64,000 nucleotides of DNA, from positions 3,162,001 to 3,226,000 of the forward strand of contig JAPEUQ010000004.1 in NCBI GenBank assembly GCA_027946365.1, read 5' to 3'. Under the pieces are notes generated by a model. The model worked only from the letters and a program-made list of their open reading frames with translations. It searched no databases and was not told the DNA's origin. This document shows, in pieces, positions 20,242 to 29,729 of this stretch. How positions within the stretch are numbered: position 1 is the first letter of the stretch; every line of letters begins with the position of its first letter. Origin of the DNA: Kalmusia sp. IMI 367209 (lineage: Eukaryota; Ascomycota; Dothideomycetes; Pleosporales; Didymosphaeriaceae). A program made the translations under genes and the position numbers.

Positions 20242-20692
20242 TCACTCTGGACCCTGTAGAACCGGTAGATCCGGCAAAGTCGTGCACTTGATCGCCTTCA
20301 TCTCCAGGGGTATATTCTTGTCACTAATACCTGGGCAAATAATATTACTATTGAAAAGTCAGTCTATTTACTTCATATTCGTGTCGCATGACTTACTCTG
20401 GAAGCGCCATAGGGTGTGCAGACTCCGCTATGAGCTCAAGTTGGTGTTCATCAGTGCAATCCATGCTTTTGTATATGGTACACGAACCCCCGTAGTCGGG
20501 GCCAATGAGAAAGGGGACTCCAAGGTTCTCGGCGTCCCAGGGGATACAATGTCTTGCTACTATGGGGTCGTACCAGCTACAGGTCTTTGGGTATCTCTCG
20601 CAGATATAGACGCCGCCAGGGACGCCGATGCTCAGGTCGCATGTCTCTTGGCTGAGGGTGAGGGCATTGGTCAGGTAGGCGAGGGTGCGCAT
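20242..20692 (-). CDS. Small cysteine-containing protein, left member of a paralogous pair
   Basis: Exon 1 (20397-20692) and exon 2 (20242-20347) join in phase 2 to 133 aa. The start MRTLAYLTNALTL is shared with the paralogue at 25084 (MRTLAYLTHALAL), which is why I chose it over an in-frame ATG at 20806. Other shared blocks are GGVYIC, C-x-WY, FLIGPDYGG-x-C and, after the intron, CPGI. The intron has the same phase and place in both copies. The first 14 residues could be a weak secretion signal but are short and not convincingly hydrophobic. Cysteines are numerous and conserved between copies, which suggests a disulfide-stabilised, probably extracellular fold. I do not recognise the family. 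It is divergent from the Zn2Cys6 regulator 0.76 kb away. Confidence 0.72.
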
Positions 20693-21456
20693 GTTGGTAG
20701 CAGACAAGTGTTTATTTGCGTTTATGGTAGACTTTTTGGTCAAATATATCGGCAGAGGGTAGTGCAGGGAAGTCGCAAAAATTGGGAACTGACATAAATT
20801 TGGCATCTATGACTGTGTGAGAATTTGGGTGACGTGCTTTGAGGAATATTCAAAGTCTTAGAAATTGCAACGATACGGTGAAAGTTTATCGTTGCGACCG
20901 ATCGTGTCTTCATCCAAACTTATGCTCATTTAAACATGATCTTTCAATAACTTCTGCGAGGGTATTGTTGTACAAAAATACTCCTTCGACAACGCTCTGC
21001 CATTTCAGTGTAGGGAAGTTCATGAGCATAAGTATCGGGGATAACATTTGAGAAGAGAAGATTCAAATCAATCATTCCATTCATTGATATTCACAACTCA
21101 AACACTCCGGTACCTACGCTAGAAAACATCCTACTATTCAATACTCAAGTAGCTTCTACGGAGGATAAGGCTCTAAAATTTGGTAGGTGGTTCTTCCACG
21201 TCATGTTGAAACGGTCTGACGCTGGGCATGAAGCCGCTGAGAGCGCGCTAAGCCTTGATCGAGCTAGTGTTGTCTGATTCCTTACTAAAATCGCAGTCGT
21301 GCATCTGAAACAGCCACGGCATCCTCGACACTAGTGTCGGTGAGATCTCCGAGAACAGCACCCATGCCTTTGTTTCGACAATCCTACCAAAAGCAACTCG
21401 TCAAGTGTGAGATAGACAGGTCACTCGTCGTCTTCTGTAGGTCATCACCGTAAAGA
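20693..21456. other. Divergent promoter region, small cysteine-rich gene / Zn2Cys6 regulator
   Basis: This 764-bp region lies between two outward-facing starts and would be the natural place for the regulator to act on its neighbour. No striking palindrome was seen. Confidence 0.45.
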
Positions 21457-23018
21457 ATGATGGCACGGTCAACAACAAGTACAGGCTGTCGCGCGTGCAG
21501 GAAAATGAAGAAAAAGGTATCTTGCCTGCTTAATTCAAGAACAAAGCGTCCTTTGTAACAAATGCTAGTGCGATGAAGCGAGACCAGAATGTTCAAGATG
21601 CAAAAGGGGCGGCAGAACGTGTCCTGGCTATCCACCCGACTCGCAAACTGTATTCAGATCGATGAATGTCTCCGCCGCGGCTCGAGCTAACAAACCTACT
21701 ATGTTATCTATGATTTCAAATGCTCCGCAACCATTCTTCATCCAACCTTCGACCGATATCGCTCAATATGCTATTGCTCGATTTGTTTACCATTACGTTG
21801 AGCCACCATCCATCTACGGATTACCTGGGTACCTAGAGTTCCTCCCGACAATGCTCAATTCGGCCGAAAAGAGCCTACAAACCTGCCTTCTAGCTGCCTC
21901 GCTGGCGAGCTTGGCAAATATATCGGGCATGCAGTACCTACATACGGAGTCGAAGGTACAGTATGGACGCGCATTGCGATCTCTCCACGATGCACTCAGC
22001 GATAAGTCTACCGCGACTACGGACCACACGTTGCTAGCTATTTTACTTATCCAAAAACATGAAGTGAGTGATCCATTTAACCACGAGTCCATACTCACAA
22101 GAAAAGGTCTTTACCGGGAACGGCGACTTGAGAAAGGATCCTCACGAAAATGCATCAACAGCAATCCTTCGCTTACGACGTCCGAATCATGAAGAATTAG
22201 GTAACAAGTCGAGTAGTTTAGCCAGGGTTGTACTACTCCGGAAAGAGATTCAAGCTATGGATAGCCGCTCAGAAAGTGACATGCAGGTTGGACGAAGATA
22301 TGTTGACTCGGTACATTCGGTCGGCGCTAGTCTCCGAAAATCATTACGAGATGTTTTCGAATCTACTACAAGTTTACAAGCTTACATTGCCACACAAGGA
22401 GAAACAAGCGTAGCATTCACAGAGAAGTGGAATTTTGCTGCGAGGGTCTATGGCGAGCTCTTGATTTGGCCGTCTACACTCCCGTCTACATGGAAAACTA
22501 AAACATTTACCTTGTCACCAGCGCTATCGCCCATTGAAGGCTTAATGAACCGGCAAGGGCAAATCCTTTGTTTCACAAGCATCCAATACGGGGCAGTTTG
22601 GATAGCGTATCTCTGTAGCCGTCTCCACCTGTGCCAGAGCTTGTTACAAGCGCATCATTTCTTCCGCCGACAATGCCGCACCTTATCCGAAGTTGCGCTC
22701 ACCCCGTCTGAAGATGAGGTATTGGAGACGCTTCACTCAACCGTAGACGATGTATGTGGTTCTGCACCATTCCTGTTCGGCGACGTCGACAAAGAGGGAC
22801 GAACTAACACTACCGGTATGGAGAAGAAATCTTTGGGAGCCTTCTTCCTACTGCGAGGTGCAGATGTGGCGCTTTCCGTGGCCTCCCTTTCACCGACGCA
22901 ACGACGTACGATCCTCAGCCTTCTAGGCCGCATTGGAACTGAGTATGGCATTAAGGCGGCTCTAAAACGACGTGATAATTGGCTTGCTCAGCATCCGGAA
23001 TGGACCCAAGGGGGCTGA
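21457..23018 (+). CDS. Zn2Cys6 fungal-type transcription factor
   Basis: Three exons, 21457-21516, 21569-22063 and 22107-23018, give 488 aa. The zinc cluster is split by the first intron: GCRACRKMKKK on exon 1 and CDEARPECSRCKRGGRTC on exon 2. The six cysteines are residues 11, 14, 21, 28, 31 and 38 (Cx2Cx6Cx6Cx2Cx6C), a textbook GAL4-type motif at the extreme N-terminus. The rest matches the fungal-specific regulatory region (FVYHYVEPP, LQTCLLAASLASLANIS, TTDHTLLAILLIQKHE) in sequence style. The second intron is short (43 nt). Such proteins are nuclear and usually bind paired CGG half-sites. Position suggests control of the adjacent amidohydrolase 0.3 kb downstream or the divergent small gene, but only by analogy. 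Confidence 0.9.
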
Positions 23019-23328
23019 GATGATCAAGAAGGAGAAGGATTACTGCACAGTGCGTCGAGTCGCGCGGCTAACCTATTTAGGTACAGTAGAATCTGTGTTA
23101 CTAGCCAATCAGACCTGGAGGTTCACGCAATAGGAGCAAAGCCACTTTCACAATAACTGCATTGTTCCTGAAACGGTCGATGAGCTCACCGGCTGGTTCT
23201 CAAGTCGGAGATTATCAAGATTCCGATGACCTGTATTAAAGCTGGCTTAAGGCATCTGCCTTCGATTGTACCGGAATAGACTCAACTTACTTCGTCAAAG
23301 CAACTATTTCCCAACAGGAATTACCAAC
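23019..23328. other. Short intergenic region upstream of amidohydrolase
   Basis: This 310-bp interval holds the regulator's 3' end and the amidohydrolase promoter. No distinct element was picked out. Confidence 0.45.
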
Positions 23329-24555
23329 ATGCGATTCGACTACTTTCAACGTGCACTCATCGGTGCTGTGCTTCTTGCAACCTCTACTATCGGTTGTGGT
23401 CCTTATCCCAGTGGTGCCATTTCTTTCGATACCCCCAGCCTCGTCGCAGCCAACAATCTCGCTCGAACGAAGCGTAATACTGCAAGTTACGACAGGATTG
23501 CCCTAGACAACGTTCGAATCTTCGATGGAGCCTGTATTCAACCGCCTTCCACCGTCATCATAGATGGACCAATCATCGGCTCAGACCCGGCGGGTGCTGT
23601 GCATATCGACGGTAAGGGAGGCATCCTGCTTCCAGGTTTCGTCGATACCCATTGCCACCCCTCCAATATAACGAACATGGAAGATTTAGCGAAATGGGGG
23701 GTCACAAGCGCATTTGTAATGGCATGCTTTGCACCAGAGCTGTGCACATCTCTCGAAGGTCACCCTGGTCTTCCTTCAATCTTGCGATCGAGTGCCCCAG
23801 CGTCTGCTCCCGGTAGCGCCCATGGATTACTTACTTCAATTATTGACGCTTCACTCTTACTCAATAGTACCGCTCAAGTTCCAGCTTGGATGGATCGCCA
23901 AATTACCTCTGATCCAGATTATTTCAAGTTGATCGCAGAAACACCGGGCCTTGACCAAGCGACTTTGAATGAACTGGTAAAAGGAGCGCACAGTCGCGGT
24001 AAACAAAGTGTCACACACGCCGCCGCCAAACAAGCTTACATCCAGGCTATTCTCTCCCGCACGAACCACATCCATCACGCACCACTTGACAGCGTCCTTC
24101 CTTCATCCATGATAAAGACAATGCTACACAACGCTCAAGTAGTGACACCGACTCTAACAATGATGCGTGCTATTTCTCTTGACCCCAACCGCACATCTGA
24201 AAACAACTTCACCGCCGCTCTCTCGACAACGTCTCTTCTTCATGAAGCCGGTGTACCCATTCTGGCCGGCACAGATGCGAACATGCAGCCCGGCGTTCCT
24301 GCGCAGGTACCATTTGGGATTTCGTTGCATGATGAGCTGGAAAACCTTGTCGAAGCAGGAATGTCGAATATCCAGGCGTTGCGTGCGGCTACTGTGGATG
24401 CCGCAACAGCTTTTGGGCTGCGAGACAGAGGCGTCATCAAGGCTGGTATGAGGGCAGATTTGGTGTTGGTGGGAGGAAATCCGTTGGAGGATCTCAAGCA
24501 TACGAGGGATATAAAAGCTGTGTGGATTGGGGGTGTCGAGGTCGGCGTCTTGTGA
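23329..24555 (+). CDS. Secreted amidohydrolase-superfamily enzyme
   Basis: A single exon encodes 408 aa. I chose the ATG at 23329 because it places a signal peptide (FQRALIGAVLLATSTIGC) at the start; an in-frame ATG at 23266 would bury it. The metal-dependent hydrolase fold is clear: GKGGILLPGFVDTHCHPSN with the HxH zinc pair, VTHAAAKQAY and HIHHAPLDS with further His ligands, GTDANMQPG with the conserved Asp, and the C-terminal sandwich AGMRADLVLVGGNPLED. Family members hydrolyse cyclic amides, dipeptides or related bonds; those most like this (imidazolonepropionase/prolidase-related) have varied substrates, so none is assigned. It lies directly downstream of a Zn2Cys6 regulator on the same strand, suggesting a regulator-target pair. 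Confidence 0.88.
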   Translation: MRFDYFQRALIGAVLLATSTIGCGPYPSGAISFDTPSLVAANNLARTKRNTASYDRIALDNVRIFDGACIQPPSTVIIDGPIIGSDPAGAVHIDGKGGILLPGFVDTHCHPSNITNMEDLAKWGVTSAFVMACFAPELCTSLEGHPGLPSILRSSAPASAPGSAHGLLTSIIDASLLLNSTAQVPAWMDRQITSDPDYFKLIAETPGLDQATLNELVKGAHSRGKQSVTHAAAKQAYIQAILSRTNHIHHAPLDSVLPSSMIKTMLHNAQVVTPTLTMMRAISLDPNRTSENNFTAALSTTSLLHEAGVPILAGTDANMQPGVPAQVPFGISLHDELENLVEAGMSNIQALRAATVDAATAFGLRDRGVIKAGMRADLVLVGGNPLEDLKHTRDIKAVWIGGVEVGVL

Positions 24556-25083
24556 GAACACAAAAGTCAGGCTCCGGCAGAAAACAATCTCATTGGAGCA
24601 AGATAAATGAGTGCTATCTTGACACGTTCATATCTCCTACGGTCGGTGGTCTACAGTCAAGGCACAAATGTACAAGGGTCCTTCCACTCTTGTATCATGT
24701 ATCCTGTGTCGACTCAGGGCACAAAACATCCTCTATTTTGTATCAGTACTGTATGTGAAGGAGGGGGTAGGTTGAATGTTTGTAAGTTCTTCGACAGCTA
24801 GAATTGCGAACTTCCATGGATCAGCGTTCACGCTCCATCATTCCCTTGTATTTTTTTTAAATGATATACACGCCTACCATTATCACACTTTAAGTTCTCC
24901 CTTTAATGATTGCACGTCCGACTATTCTATTGATGAATTCTCCACGATAGAGTATTGAGGTATAAGTACGATAGATAGCCTTGCACTTCTACGACAATTA
25001 CATACCTCATCATCAAACCACCAGCAACCTCTTACTCATCACCAATACCCCTAATTCTGCAACATATTCCCAAACCCCTCACA
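24556..25083. other. Intergenic region
   Basis: This 528-bp stretch holds the 3' region of the amidohydrolase and the promoter of the right paralogue. The last 70 bp are C-rich and purine-poor, a common look for fungal 5' leaders. No gene. Confidence 0.45.
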
Positions 25084-25553
25084 ATGCGCACCCTCGCCTA
25101 CCTAACCCACGCTCTCGCCCTCCGCCAACAAATGCCCGCCCCCGACCCGTCAAAATGCAACAACACCGTCGGCATGAAAGGCGCCGTCTACATCTGCCAA
25201 GGCTTTGACTGCGGATGGTATTCCCCCCCGAAGTCGCCGGAACGTGCATGTCCTATGCGCACAAAGAACTGCCCACGCTCATCGGGCCTGACTTTGGTGG
25301 ACACTGCCATGTTTACTCAGACGAAGAGTGTCGCGACGAGAACAAGATCACGCTGCTTCCATTTGGATCTGAGGTTCTTCCAGATCCCAAGTAAGTTCTT
25401 CGTCTATGTGCAAGCTGTGCGTGAGCATGGAGTGTGGTTGAGAGGCTAATGTGTGGCGCTTGTAGGAAGATCATGTGCCCGGGTATTAGGAGGGAGAATC
25501 TGCCTAATGAGGGGATCAAGGGATTGAAGTGCTATGACAATTTGACTATGTGA
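25084..25553 (+). pseudogene. Right member of the small cysteine-rich paralogue pair, frame-broken at a C7 run
   Basis: Exon 1 is 25084-25390 and exon 2 is 25466-25553; the intron position and phase match the copy at 20242-20692. The start MRTLAYLTHALAL and GAVYICQGFDCGWY agree with the left copy. After the run of seven C at 25223-25229 the frame carrying the family blocks (TLIGPDFGGHC, then DEEC and, in exon 2, KIMCPGI) is one base out of step. Without a change the ORF drifts through non-homologous sequence. One more C would bring all blocks into one frame. It is therefore either a recently decayed copy or a one-base assembly error. The rest of the coding sequence and both splice sites look intact, which argues that any inactivation is young. 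Confidence 0.65.
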
Positions 25554-25951
25554 CAGAGATGCGCTTGCTGGTGCATAATTAACAGACGAACATTTTCGTT
25601 GAGGTGTTTGCAGACTGTGCTTAGAAAGTGGATATCGAGAGATGGTTGGCAGCTAGCAAGGTTTTTGGCTATCCATGAGAGTACATTGTGATGTTCAAAG
25701 ATTACCTCTGAGCTCACGTGGGTAGGTTTTTTTAACTCGTGTTTGGGGATGCCTCGACAATGGCTATGTAGAATAGACTTAAAATTATCGTCTAGCTGCG
25801 ATAATCTTTTTGGTAGATGAAGTACTTGGGTTGACCCAGTTTGCCACATCGTCATCAAGATTAACTCACATTTTGGCATTCCATGGTTAGTACACTCAAA
25901 GTCTCCTTGAACAGTCTTGATATGTAGCGCCAGAGACATACACCGCGACAC
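25532..25951 (-). CDS. Possible small unknown gene
   Basis: An open frame of 139 codons whose end overlaps the 3' end of the frame-broken paralogue by 22 bp. The composition is protein-like (RLSQLDDNFKSILHSHC; VIFEHHNVLSWIAKNLAS), with helix-forming stretches rather than the Arg/Ser/Pro bias of most shadow frames here. There is no recognisable domain, signal peptide or intron. It may be chance; listed at low confidence. Confidence 0.25.
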   Translation of the reverse strand: MSRCMSLALHIKTVQGDFECTNHGMPKCELILMTMWQTGSTQVLHLPKRLSQLDDNFKSILHSHCRGIPKHELKKPTHVSSEVIFEHHNVLSWIAKNLASCQPSLDIHFLSTVCKHLNENVRLLIMHQQAHLCHIVKLS

Positions 25952-26244
25952 ATAATTCCATTACCTAGGACGCCAAACATAGAAAGAAGTAAGAATCATA
26001 AGGCCTTAGCGATATTAGAGCTCCCGTGATACAACACAACAGTTGCCTAGACTTTTCACCCAATTCATATGCGCAGCATACAACCCACAAAATTTCTATC
26101 CAAGACATACAAGCTTGTCCAAACTCAGCGCCGGATTCGGTCTCAGCCTACCAAGTCGACATTGTGCTCGTCAACCACGGGTATCAGCACCAAAAAAGCA
26201 CACCTTGACGCCAATTCCCTCATTACGCCCACTTCCCTAACCTC

Positions 26245-27089
26245 CTACGACTTTTGTCCAAACGTCATGCTAGGATTCTGCTGGGCTAGTTTCATGTGAG
26301 CACGATGTTTGTGGAACTTAAACCAGATACCAAACAACAGCCCAAGGATAGAGCAAGAAGCGGAAACAACAACACCTATGAAAGCGCCCTTGCTCAGACC
26401 CGCGATCTTGTCGTCACCAGATGGCTTATTCTCTTGCGCACCAGCGGGGCTTGATGCTAGAGGCTCAGATGTACCGGAGACGGATAAAGTTTGTTTCGGG
26501 ATGCTGGATGTAGGGCGCGAGGTCGCAGCAGCGCCTGACCATGTCGATTAGCTATTGGCGTTACCACTCTCTCGAACAAAACTCACTGTTTGTAGACGCT
26601 ATTCCATCAGCACTGACTGTAGGTGTAGCCTGTGCCTGATCTATGCCTTCGGGAGTGTACGCTGCTCCGAGTGCCTGACTGCAGTAACTCGCGTACACGC
26701 TCGTCCCGGCATCGATATCGGTCTGCTGTGGCGTCGAGCATAGATATGTTGCACAGCTCGATATGAATGAGTGTGCGATAGTAGCGGACTGAGGGCGGCA
26801 GTAGCAGCCGTTGATCCAAGGCGCGGAGCATGAGAGGTGGATGGCGATATCGCCGCCGATGTCAGGTGTGTCGTTGTCACCAACTGGGTGCGACCGTTCG
26901 GTGAGTACGTCTTCCGTATGAAATTGTATCCTAGTAGTACTCACTGTCCCAAACGCACTGATTTATGCAAGCCGGAAGGAGAGAATAGTTCTTGTCGAAT
27001 TTGATAGAGGCCTCCAGCGTAGCCGGATCATTTGCGAGCGTCATGCAGACGAAGGACAAGAGAAAGGTGATCAGTGTTATCGAATACAT
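26245..27089 (-). CDS. CFEM-like cysteine-rich membrane protein
   Basis: Three exons, 26945-27089, 26587-26883 and 26245-26534, give 243 aa. A signal peptide (MYSITLITFLLSFVCMTLA) precedes an eight-cysteine module: PACINQC, LSC, GCYC, SSCATYLC and YC. The opening PxCxxxC and the CxC match the CFEM pattern, but the gap between the second and third cysteines (~21 residues) is longer than usual. A Ser/Thr/Pro-rich stalk, one membrane span (GAFIGVVVSASCSILGLLFG) and a basic cytoplasmic tail follow. CFEM proteins act in haem/iron capture, adhesion or as plant-pathogen surface receptors; those with a C-terminal span rather than a GPI anchor are more often proposed as sensors. The architecture is firm, strict CFEM membership less so. 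Confidence 0.82.
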
Positions 27090-28563
27090 TTTGACCCGTT
27101 GTATATCTTCGAAGCCTGCGTCGGAGCCTTAAGATCAGGAGAGAAGCCGGGCAAAGGCACTCGCGAGGAGGAGGCCTCCTTCAGTATATACGTTCTCAGC
27201 TTGGGCCAGTGCGGCTGCCGATAGAATGATCCAGTCCCGGGTCCTCCAAAAAAAACTACGCATAGGCATTTTGCGCCTTGCTCGCGGTGGAACCCTTCGC
27301 CGTCTATTACTGCATTGTGGCTTCTAGATACGCGATGTTGCACGGGGCCAGCTGAAATCCCCTACCCAATGATGGCGTCCAAATACGGGCAGGGCTAAAT
27401 TTTGTCGCAGCCAGCCAAGCAGCCAAGGCAGTGTCGATGGGAGATAGACTGTCTGAGTGGGGATTCCAGACGTCGAAGGTGGAATTATTGGTAGTACATT
27501 GGGTTCAGCAAGGACGGATGTTGCCGAACAGAAGCGAGCAGTATCGTATTTGCGCCTGCATTGCATGAGTCTGTCCGCCTATCGATACAGCTCTGGCCAA
27601 TCGAAGAGTTATCTTCCCAGTTCACATCGAAGCCACCACTTTCCCATAGACCGTTTTGCACACGTGTCGAGCAGCGTCCTCGTGCTGCTCAAGAGTGAAG
27701 CGCCTGGCATTCTTCGGACGTCGAAGATCAAAAAGAGATATACCTAGATAAATGAAGAGCAATGATGAAGCAAACGAGAAAGTGTAGTCAAAAGGTGTTA
27801 GGCAACATCTAAGTATAGGGGAAGGTGGCTAGGAAGTTGCACATGCAGGAGGGGTGCCGAAAACATTGGAACGTGCGCATCTCGACGCACAGTGGGGCTA
27901 GAAACACTGCCAAAAGCCCTCAAAACATATCCAAGGACCAAATTTTGAGATGGCGAAACGCAAGACGAGGAGACGTAGGATTCTAATGGGCTTCCAGTCA
28001 ATGCATTGGGGAAGAAACCACGCTACTGACTAAGTGCTGACTCATCCATTTTCTAATAAAAACTCTGCCGACCGCTGCATCTTTTCGCTCTTCAGAAAGT
28101 TGCACCCAGATTAATTTGACTTTTGCTCACACCTTTTATTGAGCATTGGTTGTATTAGCTGGGGAGACCAAATTACGATGCTCCCAAGAACCGCCGGTCT
28201 TCATATCAGTAGACTGAACGGTTCCGTGGTATCGAGACATTTTCTGTAGGCATTCTGTGTATTTTTTGGAGTGAGTGACATCGGCCGAGGAGCGAGACTA
28301 AGCCGAGTGGCGATCGCGTGCCGCGCTTGTCTTCCTTCGCTGTCTTTGCGACGACGGCATCTCCGAAAGTTGATAGTCCTTTGCCTCTGTGGCAGTGACG
28401 GGGCTATTGTGATTCTCGTACACCTGCACTGCCCGCGACCGCTTGAAGCCGACACGATGGATGCATAGACGTCTCTAAAGCGTCGCAGCTGCGCGCTTTA
28501 GAGCACCCGTACATCTCCCACGACCATTCCACATCGCCAACCTCACACCAATTGTCCCCAACA
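27090..28563. other. Divergent intergenic region, 1.5 kb
   Basis: This lies between the CFEM-like gene and the F-box-like gene at 28564. Short frames on both strands have no domains. The striking element is the 31-bp palindrome at 28473-28503. Confidence 0.5.
28473..28503. repeat. 31-bp near-perfect palindrome in F-box-like gene promoter
   Basis: Arms CTCTAAAGCG and CGCTTTAGAG are exact 10-bp inverted copies. The spacer is T followed by CGCAGCTGCG, itself a perfect palindrome. The element ends 60 bp before the ATG at 28564, so it is either a core-promoter operator or a hairpin in the 5' leader. Confidence 0.65.
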
Positions 28564-29412
28564 ATGGCTAAAACAAAGAAAGCCCTCCTAACCTCCTCCC
28601 GCGCAATCAAGAAGACCAAAGACATCGACGAGCTCATCTTCCGCCTCGACACCCTCGGCATCGACGACGACGATGACGCCTCCGACGCCGAACCCGCGCG
28701 CCCCACGCAACCCTTCCGCTTCTTCGACCTCCCCTCGGAGCTCCGCGTACGCATCTACGAGAACATCCTCCTGCAGCCCAAGACGCTCGACCTCGACCCG
28801 TCAAACACCCGCACCCTGCTCCCCGCGCTCCGTCTGTTCTACGTGAACCGCCGCATGCACGACGAAGCCTCGCACGTCTTCTACAGCCGCAACACGTTCC
28901 GCGTCTTCGCGACCCACGGCCGCTTCTTCCATACCAAGAAGCCGCTGTTAGGTCGCCTACCTGCGCACTACGTCGCGCACCTTACGAGTCTCGAGTTGCG
29001 CCTCGGCCCGGGCTGGACAAAGCCGCCGAAGGGCTGGGTCGTGGATGCACGGTTGGGCCTCGCTGCTGCCGCCAATGTACGCTTGCTCAAGGTGTTTATA
29101 GAGTGCGACCCTGCGGGGCATCCGTCCTTCGAGGGGTTTCGGAACGAGGAGTGTGGGGCGGCAGAGCAGTTTTACACGACGTTTAGCGTTGGGCTGTTGA
29201 GGGGGTTGTTTGGGGTGCTGGGGAGCTTGCAGAGGGTAGAGTTTGATGCGTATCCAGGCGTGTCGCGGAGTAGTCCGTTGGTAAGAGCGCTGGTGGAGGA
29301 GACCAGGGCCGGAGGTAAGGCTATCGGATGGGGACCTGAGAGGGGATGGGAGAAGATCGTAGACGTGGATTTGGGAGGGATGCTGATGAAGCTGGGGATC
29401 GGAGGGTTGTGA
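28564..29412 (+). CDS. F-box-like (2EXR-type) protein
   Basis: A single exon encodes 282 aa; the ATG at 28564 has a good context (CAACAATGG). A basic, then acidic N-terminus (KKTKDIDELIFRL; IDDDDDASDAE) leads to FRFFDLPSELRVRIYENIL, the fungal F-box-like signature, followed by LFYVNRRMHDEASHVFYSRNTFRVF. The C-terminal part has alternating hydrophobic strands and helices without a known motif. Proteins of this type are abundant in filamentous fungi and are presumed to bring targets to Cullin-RING ligases or simply to mediate protein contacts. Codon use is strongly G/C-ending in the first half. A palindrome lies just upstream. The family call is good, the target unknown. Confidence 0.85.
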   Translation: MAKTKKALLTSSRAIKKTKDIDELIFRLDTLGIDDDDDASDAEPARPTQPFRFFDLPSELRVRIYENILLQPKTLDLDPSNTRTLLPALRLFYVNRRMHDEASHVFYSRNTFRVFATHGRFFHTKKPLLGRLPAHYVAHLTSLELRLGPGWTKPPKGWVVDARLGLAAAANVRLLKVFIECDPAGHPSFEGFRNEECGAAEQFYTTFSVGLLRGLFGVLGSLQRVEFDAYPGVSRSSPLVRALVEETRAGGKAIGWGPERGWEKIVDVDLGGMLMKLGIGGL

Positions 29413-29729
29413 GAGTAGGGCGGTAATCGTTGTTACCAGTGAGGCTGAACACATTGGTCGTACAGGTGGTTCACGTGGGTGGCACTCGTATTCGCATATG
29501 TTCTGCCTATGGCAGCGATGTGAACCACACAACATTGGACATATAGCATGCAAATGCCGTGTGAACGTCAACTTTCAATTAAACTACTTAAATTATATAA
29601 GTTCTTAGATTTTCAATGAAGTAGCAAATCGGACATTCTCGCAATTAAACGAAAGTTCTGATAAACGACGTTTGTATTGTGTATTCTGGGGTAACATACT
29701 TCGCTATGCAAACGTAAATATCAGGCAGC
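29413..29729. other. Convergent intergenic region
   Basis: This 317-bp AT-rich stretch lies between two 3' ends. Nothing else seen. Confidence 0.45.

Noticed and set aside
20693..20806. Upstream start (20806) for the left paralogue, adding 38 residues
   Set aside because: The other copy starts at the matching MRTLAYLT and lacks this extension.
23266..23328. Upstream ATG at 23266 for the amidohydrolase
   Set aside because: It would place the hydrophobic signal peptide internally after 21 polar residues.
28552..28563. Start at 28552 for the F-box-like gene
   Set aside because: That codon is TTG; the ATG at 28564 has a strong context.
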